This document shows positions 24,108-32,912 of a stretch of 64,000 nt of DNA, piece by piece (the first letter of the stretch is position 1; each line of letters begins with the position of its first letter). The stretch is from positions 1 through 64,000 of the forward strand of contig JBBKVP010000020.1 of assembly GCA_037968495.1 (NCBI GenBank), given 5' to 3'. The notes under the pieces are model-generated. The model did no database searches. It had not been told where the DNA came from and saw only the letters and a program-made list of their open reading frames with translations. The stretch comes from Aestuarierythrobacter sp037968495 (GTDB lineage Bacteria > Pseudomonadota > Alphaproteobacteria > Sphingomonadales > Sphingomonadaceae). The translations under genes and the position numbers were made by a program.

Positions 24108-26540
24108 GTGAACAACATTCGCCTGGCTATCGCACTTCGTAAACTCACCGGAACCGCCGCAATTGGCGCTTTGGCTATCAGCGGCAGTGCCTTTGCACAG
24201 GATGTCAAAATCCTTCAACCGGGCGCGCCGGGAAAAGCTGCCAAGGAATTGACCGCTGAGCAGGCTGTGAAAATCGCAGACACGCGCTTCACCGAAGATG
24301 ACACGAAATTCATGCGCGATATGATCCCGCACCATTATCAGGCGGTGGAAATGGCGGCGCTGGTGAAGGGCCGCACCAACAATCCCGACATCGTGGCGGT
24401 TGCAGGCCGGATCGATGCTTCACAGGCAGACGAAATCGCCTTTATGCAAGGTTGGCTAACCGAACGCGGCCAGCCAAAGCCGAACCCCACTGCCCATTCG
24501 ATGATGGATATGTCGGGCAAAATGGCGGGCATGGCCTCGCCCGCACAAATGGCTGCGCTGGCGAATGCAAATGGCGCGGAATTTGACCGCCAGTTCCTGT
24601 CGCTGATGATCCCGCATCACGCTGGCGCTGTCGAAATGGTCGAGATCCTGCAGAAGAAGTCCGGCTCGCTCTACGATCCTGTGCTGTTCGATTTCAGCAA
24701 TGAGATCATGACCGAACAGAAGTCCGAAATCGAGCGCATGACCGCGATGCTTGGCGCATTGTCATCCGATCCGCGCTCTTCGCTCACAGCCGGTTTCCGC
24801 GATGCGGGCGAAGCGGCCAGCAATATGGTTCTGCTCGCCAGCTTGCCCAGGCCAGACGGATTCTTCGACCCCGCCAATCCGACCGGAATTGCACCCAAAA
24901 AGGTGAGCAAGGACGATGAAGGCAAAGCGCCGGAGCGCGGGAACGATGCAAATCCCGAAGATGGCACCATTTTCAGCGACCGCTCTCCGCTGCTGAATTT
25001 CATGCAGAGCGATATGGCATTTTCTGGCGACACCTTGGTCACCGGTAATTTCCACGGCTTCAATATCTACAAGCTAACAGACGCTGCTGCACCGACATTG
25101 GTTAGCTCTATCGTATGCCCCGGCGGTCAAGGTGACGTGTCCATCGTGGGCGACATCCTGATAATGTCGGTCGAACAGACGCGCGGGCGCACCGATTGCG
25201 GCGGCCAAGGGATTGACGGCGATGTCAGCCCGGACCGCTTCCGAGGCCTGCGGATCTTCGATATTTCCGACCTCACCCGCCCTCGCCAAGTCGGACAGGT
25301 GCAAACCTGCCGCGGGTCGCACACCCACTCGGTTGTCTCGTCAGATGACACTTCAATCGTGGTCTACAATTCCGGTACGGCTGGCGTTCGTAGCGAAAAG
25401 GAACTCGCAGGCTGTATCGGCGATGTACCGGGCGATGATCGCACCGCCCTGTTCCGCATTGATGTGATCGAAATCCCTCTGTCCGATCCATCCAAGTCGC
25501 GGATTATCGATAGCCCAGCAGTCTTCGCTGACCCTGAAACGGGGCGGCTCGCTGGCCTATGGCTCGAAGGCGATCACGGCGAAGGAACGCAGGAAACCAG
25601 CACCACCGACCAGTGCCACGACATTACGGTTTTCCCGACCAAAAACCTCGCGGCAGGGGCGTGTTCGGGCAATGGCATCATCTTCGACATCAGCGATCCG
25701 CGCGCGCCCAAGCGCATCGACGAGGTAGTCGATAAAGGCTTCGCCTATTGGCATTCCGCCACCTTCAACAATGATGGCACGAAAGTGATCTTCACTGACG
25801 AATGGGGCGGCGGCACACGGCCGCGCTGCCGGGTGCAGGATCCGCGCAATTGGGGCGCAGATGCGATATACAACATCGACGGCGGCGAGCTGACCTATGG
25901 CGGCACTTTTAAGCTTCCCGCCGCGCAAGGCGAGAAAGAGAATTGTGTCGCGCATAATGGTTCGATCGTGCCGGTTCCGGGCCGCGATATCTTCGTGCAG
26001 GCATGGTATCAGGGCGGCGTTTCGGTAATCGATTTCACCGATAGCGCGAACCCGAAAGAGATCGCATTTTTTGACCGTGGTCCAGTGAGTGACGAGACCG
26101 CTGTGGTTGGCGGTTACTGGTCGACCTATTGGTACAACGGCAAAATCTACGGCACAGAAATCGCGCGCGGTTTGGATGTGTTGGAGCTTTCACCTAGCGA
26201 GCATTTGTCTGCCAACGAAATTGCTGCGGCAAAAATGGCCGACATGGGCGGCACCTTTAATCCGCAGCAGCAATTCCCGGTCAGCTGGCCGGATTCGCCA
26301 TTTGTGGCGATGGCTTATGTTGATCAGCTTGCACGGAGCGGCGACTTCAAGCCCACCGATGCTGCTACCCTTGCAGGTCTGCTCAGAGCTGCTGATAAGC
26401 ATATTGCGGCAGGTCAAAAGCACAGCGCAACCGCAGCAGAACTGCGCACCCATGTCGGGCATCTGGCCGGTGCAAAGGCAGGGTCACGCAAGGCAATGCT
26501 GGCTGCAGCAATGGAAACGCTCGCCGCCAAACTTCGCTAA
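24108..26540 (+). CDS. Exported DUF305 protein with LVIVD-like beta-propeller region
   Basis: About 810 residues. I prefer GTG 24108, preceded by GGGGAC, because it places a clean signal peptide (cleavage after SGSAFA) at the N-terminus. Residues 40-225 contain two ferritin-like DUF305 units, each with a MIPHH motif (MIPHHYQAVEMA, MIPHHAGAVEMVEI), seen in periplasmic proteins associated with metals such as copper. Residues 250-720 are blade-like repeats (FNIYKLTDAAAPTLV, LRIFDISDLTRPRQV, IIFDISDPRAPKRID, VSVIDFTDSANPKEI) typical of LVIVD propellers, with histidines in HSVVSSDD and HSATFNNDG. A periplasmic metal-handling or binding role is likely but unproven. Confidence 0.82.
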   Translation: MNNIRLAIALRKLTGTAAIGALAISGSAFAQDVKILQPGAPGKAAKELTAEQAVKIADTRFTEDDTKFMRDMIPHHYQAVEMAALVKGRTNNPDIVAVAGRIDASQADEIAFMQGWLTERGQPKPNPTAHSMMDMSGKMAGMASPAQMAALANANGAEFDRQFLSLMIPHHAGAVEMVEILQKKSGSLYDPVLFDFSNEIMTEQKSEIERMTAMLGALSSDPRSSLTAGFRDAGEAASNMVLLASLPRPDGFFDPANPTGIAPKKVSKDDEGKAPERGNDANPEDGTIFSDRSPLLNFMQSDMAFSGDTLVTGNFHGFNIYKLTDAAAPTLVSSIVCPGGQGDVSIVGDILIMSVEQTRGRTDCGGQGIDGDVSPDRFRGLRIFDISDLTRPRQVGQVQTCRGSHTHSVVSSDDTSIVVYNSGTAGVRSEKELAGCIGDVPGDDRTALFRIDVIEIPLSDPSKSRIIDSPAVFADPETGRLAGLWLEGDHGEGTQETSTTDQCHDITVFPTKNLAAGACSGNGIIFDISDPRAPKRIDEVVDKGFAYWHSATFNNDGTKVIFTDEWGGGTRPRCRVQDPRNWGADAIYNIDGGELTYGGTFKLPAAQGEKENCVAHNGSIVPVPGRDIFVQAWYQGGVSVIDFTDSANPKEIAFFDRGPVSDETAVVGGYWSTYWYNGKIYGTEIARGLDVLELSPSEHLSANEIAAAKMADMGGTFNPQQQFPVSWPDSPFVAMAYVDQLARSGDFKPTDAATLAGLLRAADKHIAAGQKHSATAAELRTHVGHLAGAKAGSRKAMLAAAMETLAAKLR

Positions 26541-26857
26541 TCACGCAGCAGTGAGCAATTCCGCAGCATCGGGGCTTTGTTCGAGTAATTTGAGCAAGCC
26601 CCGTTCCTCGCGGCTAAGCCATACTGTTTGCGCCTTTTCGCATCGATTCCAGCTCCCAGAATATGGCCATTGGGTGCGAGGCAGAACCACGCAGCGGCAT
26701 AGGCCGGCGGCAAGGCGATTGCATTCAACCGGCGCTTTTCCGCGCGGTCTTTGATCAGTTGGTCCTTCGGGCAATAATAGGCCCATCCGCGCCCTGCACC
26801 CTTGCGGCTGATGCCAAGCAAGGTGTCGTCGACATAGATGAGCTTGTCTGGGGTCAC
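26541..26857 (-). pseudogene. DNA topoisomerase IB remnant with internal deletion
   Basis: The frame from 26857 encodes the N-terminal domain of a bacterial (viral-type) topoisomerase IB: LIYVDDTLLGISRKGAGRGW, RLNAIALPPAYAAAWFCLAP and GHILGAGIDAKRRKQYG, about 80 residues. At about 26622 it runs out of homologous sequence. A shifted frame then gives LSREERGLLKLLEQ and ends with TGA at 26541, like the end of such a protein. The catalytic core of about 250 residues is gone, so this is an inactive, internally deleted relic. The match is by memory of the family. Confidence 0.7.
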
Positions 26858-26948
26858 GAAATGCTAACCCCCGGACATCCCTTGCGGTTCCAGATGCCTT
26901 CGCCCAATTAAGATGAAACGATCTTGAATCCCTCAACAGGAGCAACCC

Positions 26949-27803
26949 ATGGCCGACCCGACCTACACCCCGCCCGCAGTCTGGACGAATGACACCGAAA
27001 ATGGTGGCAAGTTCGCCAGCATCAATGCCCCCACTGCAGGCGCGCGTGAGGAGAAAGCCCTTCCTGTCGGCGATCACAAATTCCAGCTTTATTCACTCGC
27101 TACGCCAAATGGTGTGAAGGCGAACATCATCTTTGAGGAATTGCTCGAAGCCGGTCACTCGGATGCAGAATATGACGCATGGCTGATCAACATTGGCGAA
27201 GGCGTGCAGTTCACATCAGGCTTCGTCGATATCAATCCCAATTCCAAAATTCCCGCCATGGTCGATCATACGGGCGACAATCCAATCCGTGTGTTCGAAA
27301 GCGGCGCGATCCTAATGCATATGGCGGAGAAGTTCGGCAAATTCCTGCCAACCGATGCTGCGGCCCGCGCCGAGGTACTCAGCTGGTTGTTCTGGCAGGT
27401 CGGCAGCGCTCCCTTCATCGGCGGCGGCTTCGGACATTTCTACGCCTATGCGCCGGAGAAATACGAATATCCGATCAACCGCTATGCGATGGAAACCAAG
27501 CGTTTGTTCGATGTTATAAACAACCGTCTGAAGGAAACGCGGTTCCTCGGCGGCGATAATTATAGCGTAGCAGACATGGCTACGTTCCCGTGGCTCGCCC
27601 CATTCGTAACTGGCGATATTTACGGCGAGGCGACCAAGTTCCTCTCAATCCACGAATACGAATCCGTTGCACGCTGGGTTGAGGAAATCGGCGACCGCCC
27701 GGCAATCAAGCGCGCCAAAATGGTCAACCGCACTTGGGGTGACGAGGACGGGCAATTGCCCAACCGCCACGGCGCTGGGGACTTTGCCGGTAAGGTTGTT
27801 TGA
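26949..27803 (+). CDS. yghU: YghU-type glutathione S-transferase (disulfide-bond reductase)
   Basis: A 284-residue protein with the long N-terminal extension of the YghU/Ure2p-like GSTs, then a thioredoxin-fold domain (FQLYSLATPNGVKANIIFEEL in part, NPNSKIPAMVD, VFESGAILMHMAEKFGKFLP) and an all-helical domain (LFWQVGSAPFIGGGFGHFY, YSVADMATFPWL). E. coli YghU binds two glutathiones and reduces organic hydroperoxides and disulfides. It is followed at once by a terminator and tRNA-Gln. Confidence 0.9.
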   Translation: MADPTYTPPAVWTNDTENGGKFASINAPTAGAREEKALPVGDHKFQLYSLATPNGVKANIIFEELLEAGHSDAEYDAWLINIGEGVQFTSGFVDINPNSKIPAMVDHTGDNPIRVFESGAILMHMAEKFGKFLPTDAAARAEVLSWLFWQVGSAPFIGGGFGHFYAYAPEKYEYPINRYAMETKRLFDVINNRLKETRFLGGDNYSVADMATFPWLAPFVTGDIYGEATKFLSIHEYESVARWVEEIGDRPAIKRAKMVNRTWGDEDGQLPNRHGAGDFAGKVV

Positions 27804-27817
27804 GATTTATGTGATTA

Positions 27818-27838
27818 GGGGGCCTCGCGCCCCCTTTT
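27818..27838 (+). terminator. Rho-independent terminator after yghU
   Basis: A six-base GC stem, GGGGGC with GCCCCC, with a five-base loop followed by TTTTC, 15 bases after the yghU stop. Confidence 0.75.
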
Positions 27839-27883
27839 CGGGCTTTTCTTTAACAACAAGCGCGCTATAGAGACGCCCGCTGC

Positions 27884-27958
27884 TGGGGCGTGGCCAAGTG
27901 GTAAGGCACCGCTTTTTGGTAGCGGCATTCGCAGGTTCGATCCCTGCCGCCCCAGCCA
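27884..27958 (+). tRNA. tRNA-Gln (anticodon TTG)
   Basis: A complete cloverleaf can be drawn. The acceptor TGGGGCG pairs with CGCCCCA. The anticodon stem CCGCT/AGCGG encloses the loop TTTTGGT with anticodon TTG. The T arm contains GGTTCGATCC. The discriminator is G and CCA is encoded at 27956-27958. It reads CAA codons. Its 3' third is duplicated 60 bases downstream. Confidence 0.93.
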
Positions 27959-27989
27959 GCTTTTAGCTGACAGAAGCGTCCGGTCAGGG

Positions 27990-28013
27990 CGCAGGTTCGA
28001 TCCCTGCCGCCCC
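27990..28013 (+). repeat. Direct repeat of the tRNA-Gln 3' end (att-like scar)
   Basis: The 24 bases at 27990-28013 match tRNA-Gln positions 27930-27953 exactly (T arm plus 3' acceptor strand up to the last C of the stem). The rest of a tRNA is absent. Such duplications mark attL/attR sites left by tyrosine-recombinase elements that integrate at tRNA 3' ends. No integrase is in the 36 bases between the copies, so this looks like a scar. Confidence 0.75.
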
Positions 28014-28017
28014 GTCT

Positions 28018-28164
28018 CTATTTGAGCCAAAACCGGATGCCATAGGCCAATGCGCCTAACATCGACACGATGCCCTCCCAGATCGCAGCCATCCTGGCAA
28101 GCCGCTGTCAGAGCGGCTTTTGATCGGCACTTTCACCACCTTCGAGATTCGGATCAAAGCGCAT
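28018..28164 (-). pseudogene. DUF2474-like small oxidase subunit gene with in-frame TGA
   Basis: ATG 28164 overlaps the cydB-like stop (TGATG) and the frame runs to TAG 28020-28018, 49 codons, interrupted by TGA at 28110-28108 (codon 19). Downstream the frame encodes one hydrophobic helix, MAAIWEGIVSMLGALAYGI, ending RFWLK. This order and size match the DUF2474/CydX-like single-helix subunit encoded after cydB in alphaproteobacterial bd-type (CIO) oxidase operons, where a Trp codon is usual at this position. A TGG to TGA change would explain the stop. Confidence 0.6.
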
Positions 28165-28546
28165 CAGTGGTAATGGTGCTCGCCCACTTTCCCACGGAAC
28201 ACCCAATATGCCCATGAGGTGTAAACGAGAATGATCGGCAGAATTATCGCCACGCCGACCAGCATGAATATCTGGCTGCTCTCAGGTGTCGCAGCGTCCC
28301 AGATTGTGATGCTGTTTGGGACGATATAGGGGAACATCGAAATTCCAAGCCCCGCCATGCCGATCAAAAAATATCCAGCGATAGGAGAAATGGCCGGTAC
28401 AGCCGCCGCCTCTTGATCGAAAACCCCTCAAGTACCGCGAGATAGCTCGCCAATCCGATTGAGAACGCCGGGAATATAAAATGGAAGCTTACCGTGAAGG
28501 TAAATTGGATACGGGCGAGCAATAAAGCGACGAGACCATCAAACTT
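28164..28546 (-). pseudogene. cydA'-'cydB deletion fusion, remnant of a cytochrome bd-type oxidase
   Basis: From 28546 a frame reads like the CydA N-terminus (FDGLVALLLARIQFTFTVSF, HFIFPAFSIGLASYLAVLEG) but begins with AAG where ATG is expected. At about 28400 it is joined, in another frame, to the CydB C-terminus (AISPIAGYFLIGMAGLGISM, PYIVPNSITIWDAA, YTSWAYWVFRGKVGEHHYH), ending with TGA at 28164. Roughly 2 kb of a normal cydAB operon is missing, including the quinol site and most heme ligands, so no oxidase can be made. The upper boundary is where similarity fades; 28547-28670 shows nothing further. Confidence 0.75.
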
Positions 28547-28670
28547 GGTGGCGCTATAGTGCGGCGGCGGAGATCAGCCTAGGTGTTTGCGCGCAAGCAT
28601 AGTTGCAAAAAGCGCAATCAGGCATTGGGTGGCACCGTCCCGGCACCACCCTATTCTGCCCATTCCCGTC

Positions 28671-31073
28671 CTAGAACGATTTGCGAACCGTCATCCCGAT
28701 CGTGCGCGCTTGTCCGACCGCAAACCCCAGTCGCGCCCGTCCGCCGCGTTCACGGTCAAACGATAGCAGCGCGTTCTCGTCGAACACATTGTTGACGTAG
28801 GCACTCAGCGAAAGACCGTTGTCGAAATCAACGCCCGCACTCAGATTGACCAGTTGATAATCCGGCAATTCGAGGTCGATTGTTGTGGCCGCTGTAGCCG
28901 GTTGGCCGCCGAACGGCAGGCCGTGCACAAACGTGCGCGGATTGTTCTCTTGGTCCGAAGGCTGAGTGAAGCGTTTGCCAACATGCTGGACTGATGCCGC
29001 GACATAAGCATTCGTCGTGGCGCTGATTGGCCATTCATAACTACCCGCAGCAGAGACCTGGAATTTCGGCACAGATGGTAAGCGGTTACCTTCGCGGATA
29101 CCTGTCGCCACCGTCAGAGCGCCCGGCAGGGTGGTGTCGAATTCCGCCTCGATCAAGCTGCCCGAAAGGGACAGATCGAGACCTAGCGTGGGTTCGATCC
29201 CGAGTTCGAATTCAACGCCCTTTGAATGCGCTTCTTCGACGTTGAAGACAATCCGTGAGGAACAGCTTCCTGCATCAAGTGTAACCTGCAGATTGCTGAT
29301 ATCGTTATAAAACGCCGCAGCGTTGAAGCGGACGTTGCCAGTACTAGCTTTGACCCCCAATTCGTAATTCCACAACGTTTCGTCATTGTAGTCTTGAAAC
29401 GCTCCGAAAAGCGCGGCGTCTGGCCCGTTGGGCACGCCGCCATCGCATAACGGTAAGTTGAGCGGATCATTGACCCCACCGAGGCGGAAACCCTTGGCCG
29501 CTTGTGCGTTCACGGTCACCGCGTCCGAGACTTCGTAGCTCAAGATCACCCGCGGCGAGATACCGTCTGATGCTGTGCTGTCGGAACGGTTGTCTCGGCC
29601 GGAGAATAGCCCGCCCGAAGTGAAGCTGCGCTCTTCTTTGAAATCATAATAGCGAGCACCTGCAGTCAGGGTCAGGCGTTCGGTAATGTCGAAGCTTCCT
29701 TCCCCGAATACAGCCAACTGCTTGATATCGTAAGGAAGAACCGCATTGTACGGCGAATCCAGATTGGCAAAACCGTTGGCGTCGGCGGCAGATGTGCCGC
29801 CCCCCAATGTGGCATCGGTGACAGCCGCATATCCAGGCGTTGGCAAAAGTTGGCTGTAGAAGCGGTCAGTGCTGGAATAGAAACCGCCTAGTAGCCATTG
29901 AAACCGTCCCTCGCCGGTCGAATACAGGCGTAGTTCCTGGCTCCAACTCTCGAGATCTGTCGTGTCGCGCAAATTGGATGGTAGCAATACACCAGCGTCG
30001 GGATAACCTAGATCGACCGAAACCGAGCCGGTCAGCGCGCTCGCATCTCGGCTGACCAGAATATCGCGATTTGTATAGGTTGATACCGACGTCAGCCCAA
30101 TCGCGTCACTGACCGGGATCTCGACCGTAAGGTCGCCGATCCACGTCTCGTCGACAAAACTCTCGCCGAGTAGCAAATATTGTTCGCGCTCATCAAAGGT
30201 CGTCGGCGGCGTATTAAATTCATTGGCGTAAAGATTGTAAATCTCCTGCCGGTTGAAACCGTTGGTTTCCACGCGCTGGTAGACCACACGCGGTGTAATC
30301 GCGAGGCCGGGAGCAGGTTCGAACCGAACTGCCACCCGCGCGCCGTAGCGTTCGCCGTCGTTGATATCTTCGCCGCCAGCAGGGCCGATTGCGTCAATGA
30401 ATCCGCCATAACGGGTATAATAGGCAACCGCGCGCAAGGCGGCGTTGTCGCCCATAGGGACGTTAACTGCGCCCTTCAGATGGCCGCCGAAATCGTCGCC
30501 ATCCACCAGGTTCACATTGGCTTCCACCATACCTTCGGTCGCGCCGATCTTCGGTTGATTGGTGATGTAGCGGATCGTACCGCCGACCGAGCCAGAACCG
30601 TACAGAGTGCCTTGTGGACCGCGTAGAGTTTCCACACGATTGAGATCAAAGAGGTCAAGATCGGGGGTGAACAGCGAAAGCGAAATCACGGATTCGTCGA
30701 GATATACGCCGACCTGTTCCTTCACGCCCGGTTGATCGCGCACAACCTGGCCGGCTGAAACGCCGCGCACCGAAACCTGGCTCTGACCAGGCCCGAGGTT
30801 CTGCACCGTGAGACCCGCAACATTGCGCGAGATATCTTCGAGCGTGGTGGCCCCTGATTTTTGAATATCTTCAGCGGTTTGTGCGTTAATCGAAAAGGGG
30901 ACGTCCTGAATAGTCGAATCGCGTTTGGTCGCAGTAACAACGATTTCGTTCCCGCGCGTCGTGCCGGATTCGGTGTCTTGCGCCTGAGCGGGCGTCGCAC
31001 TTACTGCAAATGCAGTACCCGCGAGTAGTATCGCACGTAGATGATTTCCGGAATTTAATGAAGTGTTGGGCAT
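28671..31073 (-). CDS. TonB-dependent outer-membrane receptor
   Basis: An 800-residue protein with a signal peptide (cleavage near ATPAQA, residue 30). A plug domain at about 42-165 starts with the TonB-box-like EIVVTATKR, continues with VRGVSAGQV and VETLRGPQGTLYGSGSVGG, and a 22-strand barrel ends in aromatic ...RKSF. The family imports siderophores, cobalamin, sugars or aromatic breakdown products using TonB energy. The many-copied sphingomonad type resembles receptors without FecA-like signalling extension. The substrate is unknown. It is the last gene of a long minus-strand run; the 174 bases upstream have no evident regulator site. Confidence 0.9.
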   Translation of the reverse strand: MPNTSLNSGNHLRAILLAGTAFAVSATPAQAQDTESGTTRGNEIVVTATKRDSTIQDVPFSINAQTAEDIQKSGATTLEDISRNVAGLTVQNLGPGQSQVSVRGVSAGQVVRDQPGVKEQVGVYLDESVISLSLFTPDLDLFDLNRVETLRGPQGTLYGSGSVGGTIRYITNQPKIGATEGMVEANVNLVDGDDFGGHLKGAVNVPMGDNAALRAVAYYTRYGGFIDAIGPAGGEDINDGERYGARVAVRFEPAPGLAITPRVVYQRVETNGFNRQEIYNLYANEFNTPPTTFDEREQYLLLGESFVDETWIGDLTVEIPVSDAIGLTSVSTYTNRDILVSRDASALTGSVSVDLGYPDAGVLLPSNLRDTTDLESWSQELRLYSTGEGRFQWLLGGFYSSTDRFYSQLLPTPGYAAVTDATLGGGTSAADANGFANLDSPYNAVLPYDIKQLAVFGEGSFDITERLTLTAGARYYDFKEERSFTSGGLFSGRDNRSDSTASDGISPRVILSYEVSDAVTVNAQAAKGFRLGGVNDPLNLPLCDGGVPNGPDAALFGAFQDYNDETLWNYELGVKASTGNVRFNAAAFYNDISNLQVTLDAGSCSSRIVFNVEEAHSKGVEFELGIEPTLGLDLSLSGSLIEAEFDTTLPGALTVATGIREGNRLPSVPKFQVSAAGSYEWPISATTNAYVAASVQHVGKRFTQPSDQENNPRTFVHGLPFGGQPATAATTIDLELPDYQLVNLSAGVDFDNGLSLSAYVNNVFDENALLSFDRERGGRARLGFAVGQARTIGMTVRKSF

Positions 31074-31247
31074 CGTTCTCTCCCTTGATCAGAGCGATTT
31101 AGTATCGCTTTCTTTTTGATATAGAGAGTTTGCTCATTCTAATGACGCAAAGCCAAGAGAAGATGTTCGTCAAAGATACGATTGCCTACAAACTGTATCA
31201 CAACAGCAACGTTCTCGTTTTCCTGTCATCAACGTGCCAAGTGGACG

Positions 31248-31916
31248 CTAAAACTCCACCTCCTGCTGCGGGTTATTTGGTACCAAGATCATTGTGCGCC
31301 CTTCGACCCGCCAACTGGCGAGCCGGGTCAGCAGGTTCATGCCGATAACATTCGTTTCTCCCAATCCCGGTGCGATCACCGCATCCAATCCGCGAGCAGC
31401 AACATTACCGAAGCGCAGTTCTTCAATCGTCGCAAGCTGCGCCGCGACGGAGCCATTGGCGGTGTTGAGCCTGATGGGGATGCCGCCCTTGCGTGCCTCC
31501 AGCCCCGCCCGTTCTGCCGCACCCGGCGACAGCGCAGTCAAAGTTGCGCCCGTGTCGACCATAAACTCAACCGGTTCGCCGTTAACTTGTGCGCTCAGCC
31601 AGAAATGTCCGTCCTGAGCCAAAGGAATGCGTGTCTCGCCGCCGGTGACTTCTTGGCGGGGCATCATGTTTTCAGGGAGAAGCGAGTCCAGTCGTGAGTC
31701 GAAACGGGCCAGTTGCAGCACCACGGTCAAAGCAATGCCGACCAGCACCACCGTGCTTCCAAAGCGAACGAGGCGGCCCAGCGGAACATGCCGGCGGATC
31801 ATCACTGCGCCCAGCCATCCGGCAAACAACGCTGCTACCCCACCCAGCAACAGGCCTGATTGCGGAATTGCCGCGATGAAATCAGCAGCAGAATCCCATA
31901 TTTGTTTGACGCTCAT
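31248..31916 (-). CDS. Membrane-anchored retropepsin-like aspartic protease
   Basis: About 222 residues from ATG 31916 (an ATG 36 bases upstream is possible). Two N-terminal hydrophobic segments (about 16-36 and 48-67) anchor the protein. The C-terminal 120 residues form a single clan AA aspartic domain with the catalytic signature FMVDTGATLTALS, a flap region and IGMNLLTRLASWRVEG. It matches the TIGR02281-type bacterial retropepsins, which act as dimers, active site outside the membrane. It lies downstream of the renalase-like gene on the same strand. Confidence 0.82.
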   Translation of the reverse strand: MSVKQIWDSAADFIAAIPQSGLLLGGVAALFAGWLGAVMIRRHVPLGRLVRFGSTVVLVGIALTVVLQLARFDSRLDSLLPENMMPRQEVTGGETRIPLAQDGHFWLSAQVNGEPVEFMVDTGATLTALSPGAAERAGLEARKGGIPIRLNTANGSVAAQLATIEELRFGNVAARGLDAVIAPGLGETNVIGMNLLTRLASWRVEGRTMILVPNNPQQEVEF

Positions 31917-31964
31917 TGCCGTAACATAGGGCTGGTTACCCGGCTTTTCCATGAACGACGGGCA

Positions 31965-32912
31965 TTATTGAGCTGCAAGTGCAAACGCTGCCGCACGGCC
32001 TGATAGCCAAGCGCCCTGCACGTCCGGGCTAACCAGCCAATCGCCAGCAAGCGTTAGAGCGCGCTCTGCGTCCGCCCTTGCGGCGGCACCTTGGACGGGC
32101 TCTGCCGCGGCATAGCGCCACCGGTGGGCGGCGATGTGGATAGGCGGGACAGGCTCGATGTCGGTCTGATCGAAGAAACGCGCTAATAATTCCACACCCG
32201 CGTCTGCCGCTTCATATTCGAGGATGGCGCATGACTGACCCGGCGAGGCCTGAAGGACCCAGCACTCGGTGCCACTTCGACCCGGCTTTGCACTGTCGCG
32301 CGATGCTTCCCAGATTGGGGCGTCAGGATCGCTCAACACGTCCAAATCTATGGGCAGACGGCGGTCAAACGCAGACATTACCGTCCAGCATGGCTGAGAA
32401 ATTACACCTGCTGCGAGCGCGGCGAACTTCGGCGCAACGTCAGCCAATAGCACGGCGACCTGTTCCGGCGGAATTGCTACAACAATGTCAGCGAATTCGC
32501 GCGCGCCGTCTTCGAATGAAAGCTTCCAAAGACCACCTTCGCGCAGCACTGACAGCACGCGGGCACCCCAATGCACTTCGAGATCAGATGCCATTGCTGC
32601 CAGCGGCCCATTCATACCCGGCTGTCCGACAAAATGCCCTTCACCCGCCGCTGGCCAAGGTGCCACAAAGCCACCATCTATCCAGAGCGAAACCTGCGTT
32701 GCGAACTCACGATCGCTAGCGGTAAAATAACGAGTGCCATGATCGAAGCGGACTGTTTCACCAGCAACGTCGGCGCGGCGGGATGCCATGCGTCCGCCCG
32801 GCCCGCGGCCTTTGTCGAACAGCACCGATTTAATGCCGCGCTCCGCCAATTCGGAGGCGCAACTTAGTCCCGCCATTCCCGCGCCGATTATAGCGACCTG
32901 TGCTTCGCTCAT
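31965..32912 (-). CDS. Renalase-like FAD-dependent amine oxidoreductase
   Basis: A 315-residue flavoprotein. The N-terminal dinucleotide fold has VAIIGAGMAGLSCASEL and the FAD ribose/pyrophosphate region KGRGPGGRMASRR followed by FDHGTRYFTA, as in renalase. The C-terminal FAD closure is ALTLAGDWLVSP with GAWLSGRAAA. Bacterial renalases oxidise dihydro-nicotinamide isomers, but other substrates are possible. Its start overlaps the egtD stop by four bases, so it is cotranscribed with the ergothioneine genes. Confidence 0.82.
   Translation of the reverse strand: MSEAQVAIIGAGMAGLSCASELAERGIKSVLFDKGRGPGGRMASRRADVAGETVRFDHGTRYFTASDREFATQVSLWIDGGFVAPWPAAGEGHFVGQPGMNGPLAAMASDLEVHWGARVLSVLREGGLWKLSFEDGAREFADIVVAIPPEQVAVLLADVAPKFAALAAGVISQPCWTVMSAFDRRLPIDLDVLSDPDAPIWEASRDSAKPGRSGTECWVLQASPGQSCAILEYEAADAGVELLARFFDQTDIEPVPPIHIAAHRWRYAAAEPVQGAAARADAERALTLAGDWLVSPDVQGAWLSGRAAAFALAAQ

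Noticed and set aside
27990..28013. Second tRNA-Gln gene
   Set aside because: Only the T arm and 3' acceptor strand are repeated; no D arm, anticodon arm or 5' acceptor strand precedes it.
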